Of a DNA stretch of 64,000 nt, positions 27,925-36,934 are shown in pieces. Under the pieces are notes generated by a model that was not told the DNA's origin, made no database searches, and saw only the letters and a list, made by a program, of their open reading frames with translations. How positions within the stretch are numbered: position 1 is the first letter of the stretch; each line of letters starts with the position of its first letter. The DNA comes from Pseudomonas sp. Fl4BN1. Lineage in GTDB: Bacteria > Pseudomonadota > Gammaproteobacteria > Pseudomonadales > Pseudomonadaceae. A program made the position numbers and the translations under genes. The stretch is from positions 1 to 64,000 of the forward strand of contig NZ_JAAARM010000021.1 in NCBI RefSeq assembly GCF_009908285.1, written 5' to 3'.

Positions 27925-29179
27925 GGTCGTCTCCTCGGGCGGCACGAGGCAGGCGCAGCTCGGTGAGCGTACCGCCTTCCTCATGACTGTAGAGTTTCAC
28001 TGAGCCGCCAGCGCGGGTCACGCTGGCCTTACTCAAAAACAGGCCCAGGCCAAAGCCTTTGCCCTTGGTGGTAAAAAACGGTTTGCCAATCTGCTCGGCG
28101 ATGGCCAAGGGTACTCCGGGGCCGTGGTCACGAATACTGATAGTGAGGTTTTCCACGTCCCAGTCCAGGCGTACTTCCAGGCCTTCGGGGCAGGCATCGG
28201 CTGCATTGTTCAGCAGATTGAGCAAAGCCTGGGTCAGGTCCGGTGGTGGCGCCAGTCGCGGCACCGGCCCCTCACCCAGCAGATGGAAACGGTAACTGGC
28301 CTCGGGGCGCATCAAGTGCCAGCGGTTCAAGGCTTCGTCCAGCCACTGGGTGACGTCCTGCATATCCACCGCCAGGCGACGATTGGCTTCGGCAGCGCGC
28401 ACCAGTTGCTGCAGGGTTTCCTTACACAGCTTGACCTGATCCTGGAGCACGCTGAGGTCATCCTGCAGCAACGGATCGGGATGGTCCTGGCGCATTTCTT
28501 TGAGCAGTACGCTCATGGTCGCCAGTGGCGTGCCCAACTCATGAGCGGCGCCGGCGGCCTGGGTCGCCACGGCCAGCAATTGCTGGTCTCTTAGCCCTTC
28601 TTCACGACGGATCGCCCGCAACTCTTCCTGACGGCGTAGCTCTTCAGCCATTCGCGCGGCGAAGAACGTAATCACCGCCGCAGCCAGGGCGAAGCTCAGC
28701 CACATGCCATAGACCTGCAAGTTCTCCCGGGCAATGGGGAAAGTCTGCAAGGGGTAAAAACGTGCCAGCAGCAAGGTATAAAGGGTCAGTGCGATGCCCG
28801 AAAGGACCACCGAGTAACGCCAGGGCAGGGTCACCGCGGCAATGGTCAGGGGCACCAGGTAATAAGACACGAAGGGGTTGGTGGAGCCGCCGGAGAAATA
28901 TAGCAACACGCTGTGGATAAACAGGTCGCAGGCCAGCTGCAGAGCGTACTCCAACTCCGTCACCGGCCAGGAAGTGCGCAGGCGAATGGCGGTAAAGGCG
29001 CAGAGCACCATGGAGAAAATCAGGGTGACACTCAATTGCAGCCAAGGCAGTGGCAGCAGGTCGAGCCAGTAGGCGATCCCCACTGAACCGGCCTGAGCGG
29101 CTAGCACGAGGGTACGAATAAAGGTCAGGCGCCAAAGGTTCTGGCGGGTCGCGGACAGCAATTTTACGGGGGCGAGCAT
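27917..29179 (-). CDS. roxS: RoxS sensor kinase (RegB/PrrB family)
   Basis: The 420-residue histidine kinase has six membrane helices in about 15-175, with the quinone-site motif GGSTNPF at 97-103. The H-box is GAAHELGTPLATM, with the phosphorylated H213, and a HATPase domain with DHGPGVP and GFGLGLFLSK motifs follows. RegB-type kinases sense the redox state through quinones and control respiration. The ATG at 29177-29179 has AGGAG five to six bases upstream; a longer frame of 37 codons has no family match. The gene is divergent from the SIMPL gene, with 258 bases between. Confidence 0.92.
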   Translation of the reverse strand: MLAPVKLLSATRQNLWRLTFIRTLVLAAQAGSVGIAYWLDLLPLPWLQLSVTLIFSMVLCAFTAIRLRTSWPVTELEYALQLACDLFIHSVLLYFSGGSTNPFVSYYLVPLTIAAVTLPWRYSVVLSGIALTLYTLLLARFYPLQTFPIARENLQVYGMWLSFALAAAVITFFAARMAEELRRQEELRAIRREEGLRDQQLLAVATQAAGAAHELGTPLATMSVLLKEMRQDHPDPLLQDDLSVLQDQVKLCKETLQQLVRAAEANRRLAVDMQDVTQWLDEALNRWHLMRPEASYRFHLLGEGPVPRLAPPPDLTQALLNLLNNAADACPEGLEVRLDWDVENLTISIRDHGPGVPLAIAEQIGKPFFTTKGKGFGLGLFLSKASVTRAGGSVKLYSHEEGGTLTELRLPRAARGDDHE

Positions 29180-29437
29180 GAGCTCTCCTGATGAGCGCTC
29201 CAGGGCAATCGCCGGGAGTATAACCAAGCCGCCCGCAGCGCAGGCAAAACTGCGGCAAAGCGCCACAGAGAAAAGCCGCGACAGCGGCAAACTTTCAGCT
29301 ACCAGCGCAAGCCCGGGATCGTAGCCTGCTTACATGTATCAAAGTTGTAAAAGGCTGCAACAGCGAATAAAAACTACAGTCTTATCTGCTCACGCAGCTC
29401 GAACCTTTGGCCTGCGGACCGCACTCAAGGAGTTTCC

Positions 29438-30154
29438 ATGCAGCATTTCAGTCGCAGCGTCGCCCTTCTCGCCCTTAGCGCCGGTACCCTCATCAGCCTG
29501 CCAGCGCTGGCCGCCGATGAACTGCACTACAACCAGATTTCCCTGCGCGCCGAAGTCAGCCAGGAAGTGGCTCGCGATCTGATGATTGTGACCCTCTATA
29601 GCGAGTCGCAGAACACCGATCCGGCCAAGCTCGCCGCCGAAATCACCACCACCATGAACAAGGCCCTCGGCCAGGCACGCCAAGTCAAGGATGTGACCCT
29701 GCGCCAGGGCAGTCGCAACAGCTACCCAATCTACGATGGCAAGGGCCAGAAGATCACCGGCTGGCGCGAGCGCGCCGAACTGCGCCTGGAAAGCTCCGAC
29801 TTCGCCGCTCTGTCCAAGCTTACCGGCGAACTGCTGGGCGACCTGAAAATGGGCGGCATGGACTTCGCCATCGCCGATCCGACCCGCAAAGCCAGCGAAG
29901 ACGCCCTGCTCAAAGATGCGGTCAAAGCATTCAAGGCCCGCGCCCAACTGGCCACCGAAGCTCTGGGCGGCAAGGGCTACAAGATCGTCAACCTGAACCT
30001 CAACAGCAACGGTTATCCACAGCCCTACATGCGCGCACCAATGATGATGAAGGCCGCCAGCATGGATTCGGCGCCGGTGACCCCGGAAGTCGAAGCAGGC
30101 ACCAGCCAGGTCAGCATGACGGCTGATGGCGCCATCGAAGTCTTGATGCCGTAA
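29438..30154 (+). CDS. Exported SIMPL-domain protein (DUF541)
   Basis: The 238-residue product has a Sec signal peptide that should be cut after residue 25 (PALA/ADEL). The mature part has the SIMPL/DUF541 pattern: an N-terminal beta-strand region with NQISLRAEVSQEVARDLM, then DPAKLAAEITTTMNKAL, and a C-terminal repeat ARAQLATEALG. These proteins form periplasmic or outer-membrane assemblies of largely unknown role, with links to oxidative stress. The position between roxS and psdR is the same as PA4495 in P. aeruginosa. Confidence 0.85.
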   Translation: MQHFSRSVALLALSAGTLISLPALAADELHYNQISLRAEVSQEVARDLMIVTLYSESQNTDPAKLAAEITTTMNKALGQARQVKDVTLRQGSRNSYPIYDGKGQKITGWRERAELRLESSDFAALSKLTGELLGDLKMGGMDFAIADPTRKASEDALLKDAVKAFKARAQLATEALGGKGYKIVNLNLNSNGYPQPYMRAPMMMKAASMDSAPVTPEVEAGTSQVSMTADGAIEVLMP

Positions 30155-30172
30155 AGTTTCCCTGCCTCCCCC

Positions 30173-30217
30173 AAACGGCGGTAGCCTCCAGCACGAAACC
30201 GAGGTTATCGCCGTTTT
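30173..30217 (+). terminator. Terminator of the SIMPL gene
   Basis: AAACGGCG (30173-30180) pairs with CGCCGTTT (30209-30216), and the stem extends inward to about 16 bp through G-U pairs. TTTTT follows on the plus strand. Confidence 0.8.
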
Positions 30218-30376
30218 TCGTTACCAACTATTTCAGCCCGAACCAGGAGTACTCAGCTCACGGTGCATCCGTTCGGCCACCTCGGCGCGGTTAAAGTTAG
30301 CGACCTCAGTATTGCGCCTGCCAGGCGTTAGTGACGTCTGCCGGGTATACTGCGCCTTTCAATAAGAGTCTCTCCA

Positions 30377-30940
30377 ATGACCGCAGATCGCATCGGCGAA
30401 CGCCTGCGCCGCTATCGCCGCGCCGCCAAGAAAACCTTGCGCCAAATTGCCAGCGAGTCCGGTCTTACTGCCAGTTTCCTCTCCCAAGCGGAACGCAATC
30501 TCACCGGTGTCTCGATCTCTTCCCTGGTCAACATTGCCAAGTCTCTGAACGTTCCGCTGAACGCTCTGTTCGACCAGCCGACTCAAGCGCAACCCGACTC
30601 CCACGAAGGCAAGCGGGTGCGCTACACCATCGAAGGCCAGCCACTGGCCTACGAGCGGCTGTCCAGTTCCTTTCCCGGCAACCTGATCAACGCGGTGAAG
30701 ATGAACATATCGGTGGGCTACCAGTCGGAGCTGATTTCCCATGATGGCTCAGAGTTCTCCTATGTTCTTTCAGGGCAGATCGTCTACACCATCGAGGGCC
30801 GCCAATATCCCCTCGGCGCTGGCGACTCGGTGCACTTCGACGCGACCAAGACTCACTGCCTGGCCAACGTCGGCAACGGCCCGGCGGAAGTCCTGACCAT
30901 CACGACCATGGGCCTGTTCGACGACCATTCGGCAGCCTGA
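30377..30940 (+). CDS. psdR: PsdR, XRE-cupin repressor of dipeptide uptake
   Basis: The 187-residue regulator has an N-terminal XRE helix-turn-helix (about 10-64, with TLRQIASESGLTASFLSQAE) and a C-terminal cupin (about 110-180, with GSEFSYVLSGQ and GDSVHFDATKTH). It stands directly before the dpp-opdP block, which is the place of psdR (PA4499) in P. aeruginosa. PsdR represses dipeptide uptake and processing genes there, and psdR mutants gain fitness on protein. The P. aeruginosa neighbour mdpA (metallo-dipeptidase) is not found next to it here. Confidence 0.88.
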   Translation: MTADRIGERLRRYRRAAKKTLRQIASESGLTASFLSQAERNLTGVSISSLVNIAKSLNVPLNALFDQPTQAQPDSHEGKRVRYTIEGQPLAYERLSSSFPGNLINAVKMNISVGYQSELISHDGSEFSYVLSGQIVYTIEGRQYPLGAGDSVHFDATKTHCLANVGNGPAEVLTITTMGLFDDHSAA

Positions 30941-31003
30941 GCTCAATCCATGGCCGCCTATCGAACCTCAGAGGCATCCTTTGCGCAGGAGAAATGTAAG
31001 TCA

Positions 31004-31048
31004 CACTTAATTTTCGTTGACCCCGATTTCAGCATGACTTAATTTCGG
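31004..31048. repeat. Direct repeat upstream of the dppA relic
   Basis: CACTTAATTTTCG (31004-31016) and GACTTAATTTCGG (31036-31048) repeat ACTTAATTT-CG with a 32-base offset. This may be a regulator site left from the old dppA promoter. Confidence 0.35.
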
Positions 31049-31201
31049 CATCGGCGAATCGACAATCAACAACACAACAAGCGATCGCCGTCGCCGCACA
31101 GGGTCCATGGGGCTGCATCCACTCCCCATAGAAAGGCGAGTTGCCATGGCCCACAAGGCCAATCCTCAGATACGCCCTAGAAAAAGAATAATGAGGTTTG
31201 C

Positions 31202-31510
31202 ATGCGTAAGACCTTTCCGCTCCAGGTTTGGCAGACAGCTGGTCTGATCCTCGGCTCCCCGCGGTCACACACCGCCAGCAACCTCCACACCGACTACGTC
31301 ACTTCGAGCCGCGACTTCAACGCCGCCGGCAATGTGCTGTTCACCTGCCAACGCCTGCTCGAGCGCAGGCATCCGTTGCGCACGGTCTCCCCCTCCGAGT
31401 CGCCCTACTTCATTCGGTCAGCCAGATACGCCGGCCCTCTGCACAAGGAAGGCAAGACCCAGCAGCTTAACCCGAAGCCGGCCGTAACGGGCTCCAGTGA
31501 CGCACCAACG
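31202..31510 (+). pseudogene. Decayed dppA relic with internal deletions
   Basis: The frame from ATG 31202 is collinear with intact DppA in three blocks. The first block, TAGLILGSPRSHTASNL, aligns with the signal-peptide end SAGLLASAPFAHAATNL of the gene at 31753. The second runs from HTDYVTSSRDFNA through NVLF to SPYF and aligns with the TDYFTPTREMNADDVL to FPYF region. The third, ARYAGPLHKEGKTQQLNPKP, aligns with AEYADKLLKEGKTSDINQKP. The segments between the blocks, about 50 and about 60 residues, are missing in frame, and everything after GTGP is lost. The frame happens to stay open to 31639, but the remaining part has no match. It cannot bind peptide. It lies between psdR and the intact dppA genes. 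Confidence 0.75.
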
Positions 31511-31752
31511 GTGAGCGCGATTCGCCCTGATTGCTCCACAAGAAGGCGGCATATGCACCACAAAAAGCCGGCGCAAACGATCAAATGCGTCAACACTTAT
31601 ACAAATGCGTCATTCCTGTACGTCCGTTCCACTCTTTGAGACTTGTGACGGCCCTGCATCTTGCATTGGGTATGGGGCCTGCATAAGTATCGATGGGTCG
31701 ACTCACAAGGTCGCCCTCTACACCAAAAATGACAACAAATCATGAGGCCACC
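31511..31752. other. Leader region of the first intact dppA
   Basis: No gene. CAAATGCGTCA occurs twice, at 31582-31592 and 31602-31612, exactly 20 bases (two helical turns) apart. This is a candidate operator, possibly for PsdR. No clear -35/-10 pair or sigma-54 element was recognised. Confidence 0.4.
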
Positions 31753-33378
31753 ATGTTCAAAAAAGCAGTCCTTCCGTTATTAGTCAGCGCCGGCTTGCTT
31801 GCCAGCGCACCCTTCGCCCACGCGGCAACTAACCTGGTGTTCTGCTCTGAAGGGAGCCCGGCCGGTTTCGACCCTGGCCAGTACACCACCGGAACCGACT
31901 TCGACGCCTCAGCCGAAACCATCTACAACCGGCTGAGCCAGTTTGAACGTGGCGGCACCGCCGTGATTCCTGGCCTGGCCACCAGTTGGGACATCTCGGA
32001 CGACGGTCTGACCTACACCTTCCACCTGCGTGAAGGTGTCAAGTTCCACACCACGCCGTACTTCACTCCGACCCGCACCTTCAACGCCGACGACGTGCTG
32101 TTCACCTTCAACCGCATGATCGACAAGGACATGCCGTTCCGTAAGGCGTACCCGACCGAATTCCCGTATTTCACCGACATGGGGATGGACACCAACATCA
32201 CCAAGATCGAGAAGCTCGACGACAAGACCGTCAAGTTCACCCTGAAAACCGTTGACGCCGCGTTCATCCAGAACCTGGCGATGAGCTTTGCCTCCATCCA
32301 GTCCGCCGAGTACGCCGACAAGCTGCTCAAGGAAGGCAAGACCAGTGACATCAACCAGAAACCGATCGGCACCGGCCCATTCGTCTTCAAGAGCTACCAG
32401 AAAGACTCCAATATCCGTTACACCGGCAACAAGGACTATTGGAAGCCTGAAGACGTGAAGATCGACAACCTGATCTTCGCCATCACCACCGACCCATCGG
32501 TACGTATTCAGAAACTGAAGAAAAACGAATGCCAGGTCACCCTCTTCCCGCGTCCAGCCGACCTCAAGGCGCTCAAGGAAGACAAGGACCTGAAGCTGCC
32601 TGAACAGGCAGGCTTCAACCTTGGCTATATCGCCTACAACGTGATGCCGGTACTCAAGGGCCGCACCGACGCCAACCCATTGGCCGACCTCAAGGTGCGA
32701 GAAGCGCTGGACATGGCGGTGAACAAGCCGCAGATCATCGATTCGGTGTACCAGGGCGCCGGCCAACTGGCAGTCAATGCCATGCCGCCGACCCAATGGT
32801 CCTACGACACCACGATCAAAGATGCCAAGTACGACCCGGAGAAAGCCAAGCAGCTGCTCAAGGAAGCCGGCATCAAGGAAGGCACTCAGATCACCCTGTG
32901 GGCCATGCCGGTACAACGTCCGTACAACCCGAACGCCAAGCTGATGGCCGAAATGCTGCAGTCCGACTGGGGCAAGATCGGTCTTAAGGTGAACATCGTC
33001 AGCTATGAATGGGGCGAGTACATCAAGCGTTCCAAAGGCGGCGAAAACCAGGCGATGATCATCGGCTGGAGCGGCGACAATGGTGACCCGGACAACTGGC
33101 TCGGCACCCTGTTCGGCTGTGATGCAATGAACGGCAACAACTTCTCGAAATGGTGCGACAAGCCTTACGACGCACTGATCAAGCAGGCCAAAGCTACATC
33201 CGATGTGGCCAAACGCACCGAGCTGTACAAGCAGGCGCAGCACATCATCAAAGACCAAGTCCCGATGACACCTATCGCACACTCGACGGTGTTCCAACCC
33301 ATGCGCGCCAACGTGCAGGATTTCAAGATCAGCCCCTTTGGTTTGAATTCCTTCTACGGCGTCAGCATCGGCAAGTAA
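31753..33378 (+). CDS. dppA: Dipeptide-binding protein DppA (copy 1)
   Basis: The 541-residue periplasmic binding protein (SBP_bac_5 family) has a signal peptide cut after AHA (residue 24). Family marks are SPAGFDPGQYTTGTDFDAS, GLATSWDISDDGLTYTFHLR, and the hinge/pocket region around NGDPDNWLGTLFGC. It delivers dipeptides to the DppBCDF permease. It is about 75-80% identical by eye to copy 2 (33687) over long stretches, so the pair arose by tandem duplication. The ATG at 31753 is preceded by GAGG; 20 more upstream codons in the frame do not look like signal sequence. In P. aeruginosa several DppA proteins share one permease and divide the dipeptide spectrum. Confidence 0.92.
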   Translation: MFKKAVLPLLVSAGLLASAPFAHAATNLVFCSEGSPAGFDPGQYTTGTDFDASAETIYNRLSQFERGGTAVIPGLATSWDISDDGLTYTFHLREGVKFHTTPYFTPTRTFNADDVLFTFNRMIDKDMPFRKAYPTEFPYFTDMGMDTNITKIEKLDDKTVKFTLKTVDAAFIQNLAMSFASIQSAEYADKLLKEGKTSDINQKPIGTGPFVFKSYQKDSNIRYTGNKDYWKPEDVKIDNLIFAITTDPSVRIQKLKKNECQVTLFPRPADLKALKEDKDLKLPEQAGFNLGYIAYNVMPVLKGRTDANPLADLKVREALDMAVNKPQIIDSVYQGAGQLAVNAMPPTQWSYDTTIKDAKYDPEKAKQLLKEAGIKEGTQITLWAMPVQRPYNPNAKLMAEMLQSDWGKIGLKVNIVSYEWGEYIKRSKGGENQAMIIGWSGDNGDPDNWLGTLFGCDAMNGNNFSKWCDKPYDALIKQAKATSDVAKRTELYKQAQHIIKDQVPMTPIAHSTVFQPMRANVQDFKISPFGLNSFYGVSIGK

Positions 33379-33389
33379 GGTCCTGCAAC

Positions 33390-33410
33390 GGCGACGTCCC
33401 TGACGTCGCC
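33390..33410 (+). terminator. Hairpin after dppA copy 1
   Basis: GGCGACGTC-CCT-GACGTCGCC, a perfect 9-bp stem just after the stop, followed by ATTGCTTG. Confidence 0.6.
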
Positions 33411-33686
33411 ATTGCTTGACCGGCCCACCCTGGAAGAATCCGGCCCTATCTGCGAGATACCGTCCTTCGAGCACACGGTCTTTCGTATTAAAAGCCGATT
33501 CCTACAAGGCTATAAGGCACATCGCATGTACGCCCCTGCACTCGATCCCTAACGTCGGTGCAAGGCAAACCTGCGCCTGCCGACGGGCATTTGCTGCAAG
33601 CCATGGTTTGGCATCAATGACCTGTACAGGCTCCAGGAAGGAGCCATGGCCATTGATCATCACAATAAAAATGGAGATGGACCGTC
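33411..33686. other. Spacer between the two dppA copies
   Basis: No gene supported. Near its end GGCTCC (33629-33634) and GGAGCC (33640-33645) could pair close to the ribosome site of copy 2. A separate promoter for copy 2 is likely but not recognised. Confidence 0.4.
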
Positions 33687-35288
33687 ATGCGTCATTCCCT
33701 GATTCTCTCGACCCTGCTGGGCAGCAGTCTACTGGCCAGTGCCTCGTTCAGCAGCGCCGCCGACCGCAGCCTGGTGTTCTGTTCCGAGGGCAGCCCGGCA
33801 GGCTTTGATACCGCGCAATACACCACCGCCACCGACAACGATGCCGCCGAGCCGTTGTACAACCGCCTGGTAGAGTTCGAAAGAGGTGCCACCAACGTGG
33901 TTCCCGGCCTGGCCAAGAGCTGGGACATTTCCGATGACGGTCTCACGTACAGCTTTCACCTGCGTGAAGGGGTGAAGTTCCACAGCACGCCGTACTTCAA
34001 ACCGAGCCGTGACCTCAACGCCGACGATGTGCTGTTCACCTTCAACCGCATGCTCGACGCCGAACACCCATTCCGTAAGGCCTACCCGACGGAGTTCCCC
34101 TACTTCACCGGCATGAGCCTGAACAAGAACATCGCCAAGGTCGAGAAGACCGACCCGCTGACCGTGGTCATCACCCTGAACAGCGTGGACGCAGCCTTCA
34201 TCCAGAACATCGCCATGAGTTTCGCCGCGATCCTCTCTGCCGAATATGCCGAACAGTTGCTCAAGGCCGGCACCCCTAGCCAGATCAACCAGAAACCCAT
34301 CGGCACCGGGCCATTTGTCTTCCAGCGCTACCAGAAAGATTCGCAGATCCGCTACACCGCCAACACGCACTACTGGGACCCGAGCCGGGTCAAGCTCGAC
34401 AGGCTGATTTTCGCCATCAACACCGACGCCTCGGTACGGGTGCAAAAACTGCGTGCCGGCGAATGCCAAGTGACCCTGCATCCGCGCCCTGCAGACATCG
34501 ATGCGCTGAAGAACGATCCGAAACTGCAGGTCATCGAGAAGCCCGGCTTCAACCTTGGCTACATCGCCTACAACGTGCAGCACAAACCTTTCGACCGCCT
34601 CGAAGTACGCCAGGCCCTGGACATGGCGGTGAACAAGCCGAGCATTCTCAATGCCGTGTACCAAGGCGCAGGCCAACTGGCAGTCAACGCCATGCCGCCG
34701 ACCCAGTGGTCCTACGACGACAGCATCAAGGACGCCGCCTACAACCCGGAAAAGGCCCGTGAGCTGCTCCGGGCCGCGGGGGTCAAGGAAGGCACGGAAG
34801 TCACCCTCTGGGCCATGCCCGTGCAACGCCCCTACAACCCCAACGCCAAGCTGATGGCCGAGATGCTGCAAGCCGACTGGGCGAAAATCGGCCTCAAGGT
34901 GAAGATCGTCAGCTATGAATGGGGCGAGTACATCAAGCGCACCAAGAACGGTGAACATGACATCAGCCTGATCGGTTGGACCGGAGACAACGGTGACCCG
35001 GACAACTGGCTCGGCACCCTCTATAGCTGTGACGCCATCGGCGGCAACAACTACTCCATGTGGTGCGACCCGCAGTACGACAAGCTGGTCAAGCAAGCCA
35101 AAGTCGTCACCGATCGCCAGCAGCGGACCGAACTCTACAAACAGGCCCAGCAGTTGCTCAAGCAGCAAGTGCCGATCACCCCGGTGGCCCACTCAACCAT
35201 CAACCAGCCATTAAGCGCCAAAGTCGAGGGTTTCATGGTCAGCCCATTTGGCCGTAACTCCTTCTCAGGTGTCAGCCTAGACCCATAA
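33687..35288 (+). CDS. dppA: Dipeptide-binding protein DppA (copy 2)
   Basis: The 533-residue SBP_bac_5 protein has a signal peptide cut near residue 25 (SSAADR). The mature part begins SLVFCSEGSPAGFD, as in copy 1, and keeps the same motifs through NGDPDNWLGTLYSC. Compared with copy 1 it lacks an eight-residue insert in the FNLGYIAYNV region. It is followed by opdP. Because the ligand-pocket loops differ, it probably has a different dipeptide range, but the specificity is not visible in the sequence. Confidence 0.9.
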   Translation: MRHSLILSTLLGSSLLASASFSSAADRSLVFCSEGSPAGFDTAQYTTATDNDAAEPLYNRLVEFERGATNVVPGLAKSWDISDDGLTYSFHLREGVKFHSTPYFKPSRDLNADDVLFTFNRMLDAEHPFRKAYPTEFPYFTGMSLNKNIAKVEKTDPLTVVITLNSVDAAFIQNIAMSFAAILSAEYAEQLLKAGTPSQINQKPIGTGPFVFQRYQKDSQIRYTANTHYWDPSRVKLDRLIFAINTDASVRVQKLRAGECQVTLHPRPADIDALKNDPKLQVIEKPGFNLGYIAYNVQHKPFDRLEVRQALDMAVNKPSILNAVYQGAGQLAVNAMPPTQWSYDDSIKDAAYNPEKARELLRAAGVKEGTEVTLWAMPVQRPYNPNAKLMAEMLQADWAKIGLKVKIVSYEWGEYIKRTKNGEHDISLIGWTGDNGDPDNWLGTLYSCDAIGGNNYSMWCDPQYDKLVKQAKVVTDRQQRTELYKQAQQLLKQQVPITPVAHSTINQPLSAKVEGFMVSPFGRNSFSGVSLDP

Positions 35289-35455
35289 CCGATGAGCCCA
35301 AAACCCTGGGGGCGTTTTTCGCCCTCACGCAGGCGCTTTGCCTGAATTTGGCGAATTAGCCACATGCAAACGTTTGCGAAGCCTTGAATGAGTTCCAAAA
35401 AACAGCCGGCCCAAAAAAACCGGCATTTAAAAAAGAAAGCAAAGGAGCTTCACCC
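35289..35455. other. opdP leader with palindrome
   Basis: GCAAACGTTTGC (35366-35377) is a perfect 12-bp palindrome of the type bound by LacI/GalR-family regulators. A second hairpin, GCCGG (35405-35409) / CCGGC (35420-35424), sits between A-rich runs. Function not proven. Confidence 0.4.
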
Positions 35456-36856
35456 ATGAAACTGAGCAACAGCGCATTGTTAGCCTTGGCTATCAGTAGC
35501 ATCACCGCCACGGCACATGCGGAGAGCATCAGCCAGGACTTCGTCCCGACTGAACTGAACAGCAAAAGCGCCCAGGCTGAAACCAAGGGGTTCATCGAAG
35601 GGCAAAGCCTGTCGGGGAGTACCCGCAACTGGTACGCCAACGAGCTGAAACGTCGTGATGATCGTTTTTCGTACAATCACAACGGCGTCGCAACTCCGAC
35701 TCCCCGTCGTATCAACTGGGTCCAGGGCACCATCCTGAACTACACCTCGGGTTTCACCGAAGGCACCGTGGGTGTCAGTACCGAAGTGGCGGCCTACAAC
35801 GCTATTGCTCTGGATCGTGATCGCAAGGATATCGCCGGCAAGAACAACCGTACCCTGACCCACTCCGACGGCGACGCCGTGGGCCAGTGGAGCAAGCTGG
35901 GCCTGGCCAACGTCAAGTTTCGTGTGTCGAACACCACCCTCACCGCCGGCCGGCAGAACTTCAGCACGCCGATCGTCGACGTCATCGGCAACCGTCCGCT
36001 GCCTTCGAGCTTCGAAGGCATCAGCCTGCACAGTGAAGAACTCAACAACCTGTCGTTCGACCTCGCTGGTTTCGATCGAGTCTCGCCACGAACCGAACAG
36101 AGCCTGTCGAAGTTTCGCAGCGAGTACTCCGCCACTGGCGTGGAAACCGACAAGGTCTATACCGCCGGCCTCAACTATCAGCCGTTCAAGAGTCTGAAAA
36201 CCAGCCTGTACGGTGCCAAGGTCAAAGACTTCTGGAACCAGTACTACTTCGGCGCCACCCACGAACTGGGTGACAGCCAGGTGCTGAGCCTGACCACTGG
36301 CCTGAACTACTACAAAACCGTCGACGAAGGTAAAAAGTTGATGGGCCAGATCGACAACGACACCTACTCGCTGTCGCTCGGCCTGACTCACCAGGCCCAC
36401 AGCCTGACCTTCTCGTACCAGGAAGTCAGCGGTAACGAGTACTTCGACTACCTGCACGAAACCAACGGCATCTACCTGGCCAACTCCCTGCTCTCGGACT
36501 TCAACGGACCGAACGAGAAATCCTTCCAGATCGCCTACGGCCTGAACATGGCCGAATACGGCGTACCAGGTCTGAAATTCAACATCTACCAGGCGCGCGG
36601 CTGGGGCATCGACGGTACCCACTACCGCGGTGTTGCCTACACCGATCCAGGCGCCAAGCGTGGCGACCTGAGCCTGATGGACGGCGAAAGCCACTATGAA
36701 TACGGCATCGGTGCGTCCTACGCAGTGCAGAGCGGCCCACTCAAGGCCACCGCTATTCGCGCGACGTACACCACCCACCGCGCCAGCGAACATCAGGCAG
36801 ATGGCAACATCAACGAATTCCGCCTGGTCACCACCATCCCGTTCAACATTCTCTAA
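35456..36856 (+). CDS. opdP: OprD-family porin OpdP
   Basis: The 466-residue outer-membrane porin has a signal peptide cut after AHA (residue 22) and the OprD family start with KGFIEGQSLSGSTRNWYANE, and ends in the beta-strand NEFRLVTTIPFNIL. OprD porins are 18-stranded channels for small amino-acid-like molecules. Its position inside the dpp cluster matches OpdP (OccD3) of P. aeruginosa, which passes Gly-Glu and other dipeptides. It brings substrates to the periplasm for the DppA proteins. The ATG at 35456 has AAAGGAG nine bases upstream. Confidence 0.88.
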   Translation: MKLSNSALLALAISSITATAHAESISQDFVPTELNSKSAQAETKGFIEGQSLSGSTRNWYANELKRRDDRFSYNHNGVATPTPRRINWVQGTILNYTSGFTEGTVGVSTEVAAYNAIALDRDRKDIAGKNNRTLTHSDGDAVGQWSKLGLANVKFRVSNTTLTAGRQNFSTPIVDVIGNRPLPSSFEGISLHSEELNNLSFDLAGFDRVSPRTEQSLSKFRSEYSATGVETDKVYTAGLNYQPFKSLKTSLYGAKVKDFWNQYYFGATHELGDSQVLSLTTGLNYYKTVDEGKKLMGQIDNDTYSLSLGLTHQAHSLTFSYQEVSGNEYFDYLHETNGIYLANSLLSDFNGPNEKSFQIAYGLNMAEYGVPGLKFNIYQARGWGIDGTHYRGVAYTDPGAKRGDLSLMDGESHYEYGIGASYAVQSGPLKATAIRATYTTHRASEHQADGNINEFRLVTTIPFNIL

Positions 36857-36878
36857 CCCACCAGTTGAAAGGCGGGTT
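36855..36878 (+). terminator. Weak hairpin after opdP
   Basis: AACCC-A-CC / GG-C-GGGTT around the opdP stop, a 7-bp stem with one mismatch and no T-run. It may stabilise the upstream message rather than terminate. Confidence 0.35.
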
Positions 36879-36934
36879 CATGACGAATCCGCCATTCAAG
36901 CTAATCTGGTTCAATCGATTGCAGAGGGTTCTTG

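Noticed and set aside
31511-31639. The open extension of the dppA relic frame
   Set aside because: Sequence after the KPAVTGS block has no resemblance to DppA or other proteins and varies in composition; it is chance read-through.
33600-33645. A sigma-54-like GG...GC element before dppA copy 2
   Set aside because: The spacing between GG and GC is not ten bases in any register, so it does not meet the -24/-12 consensus.
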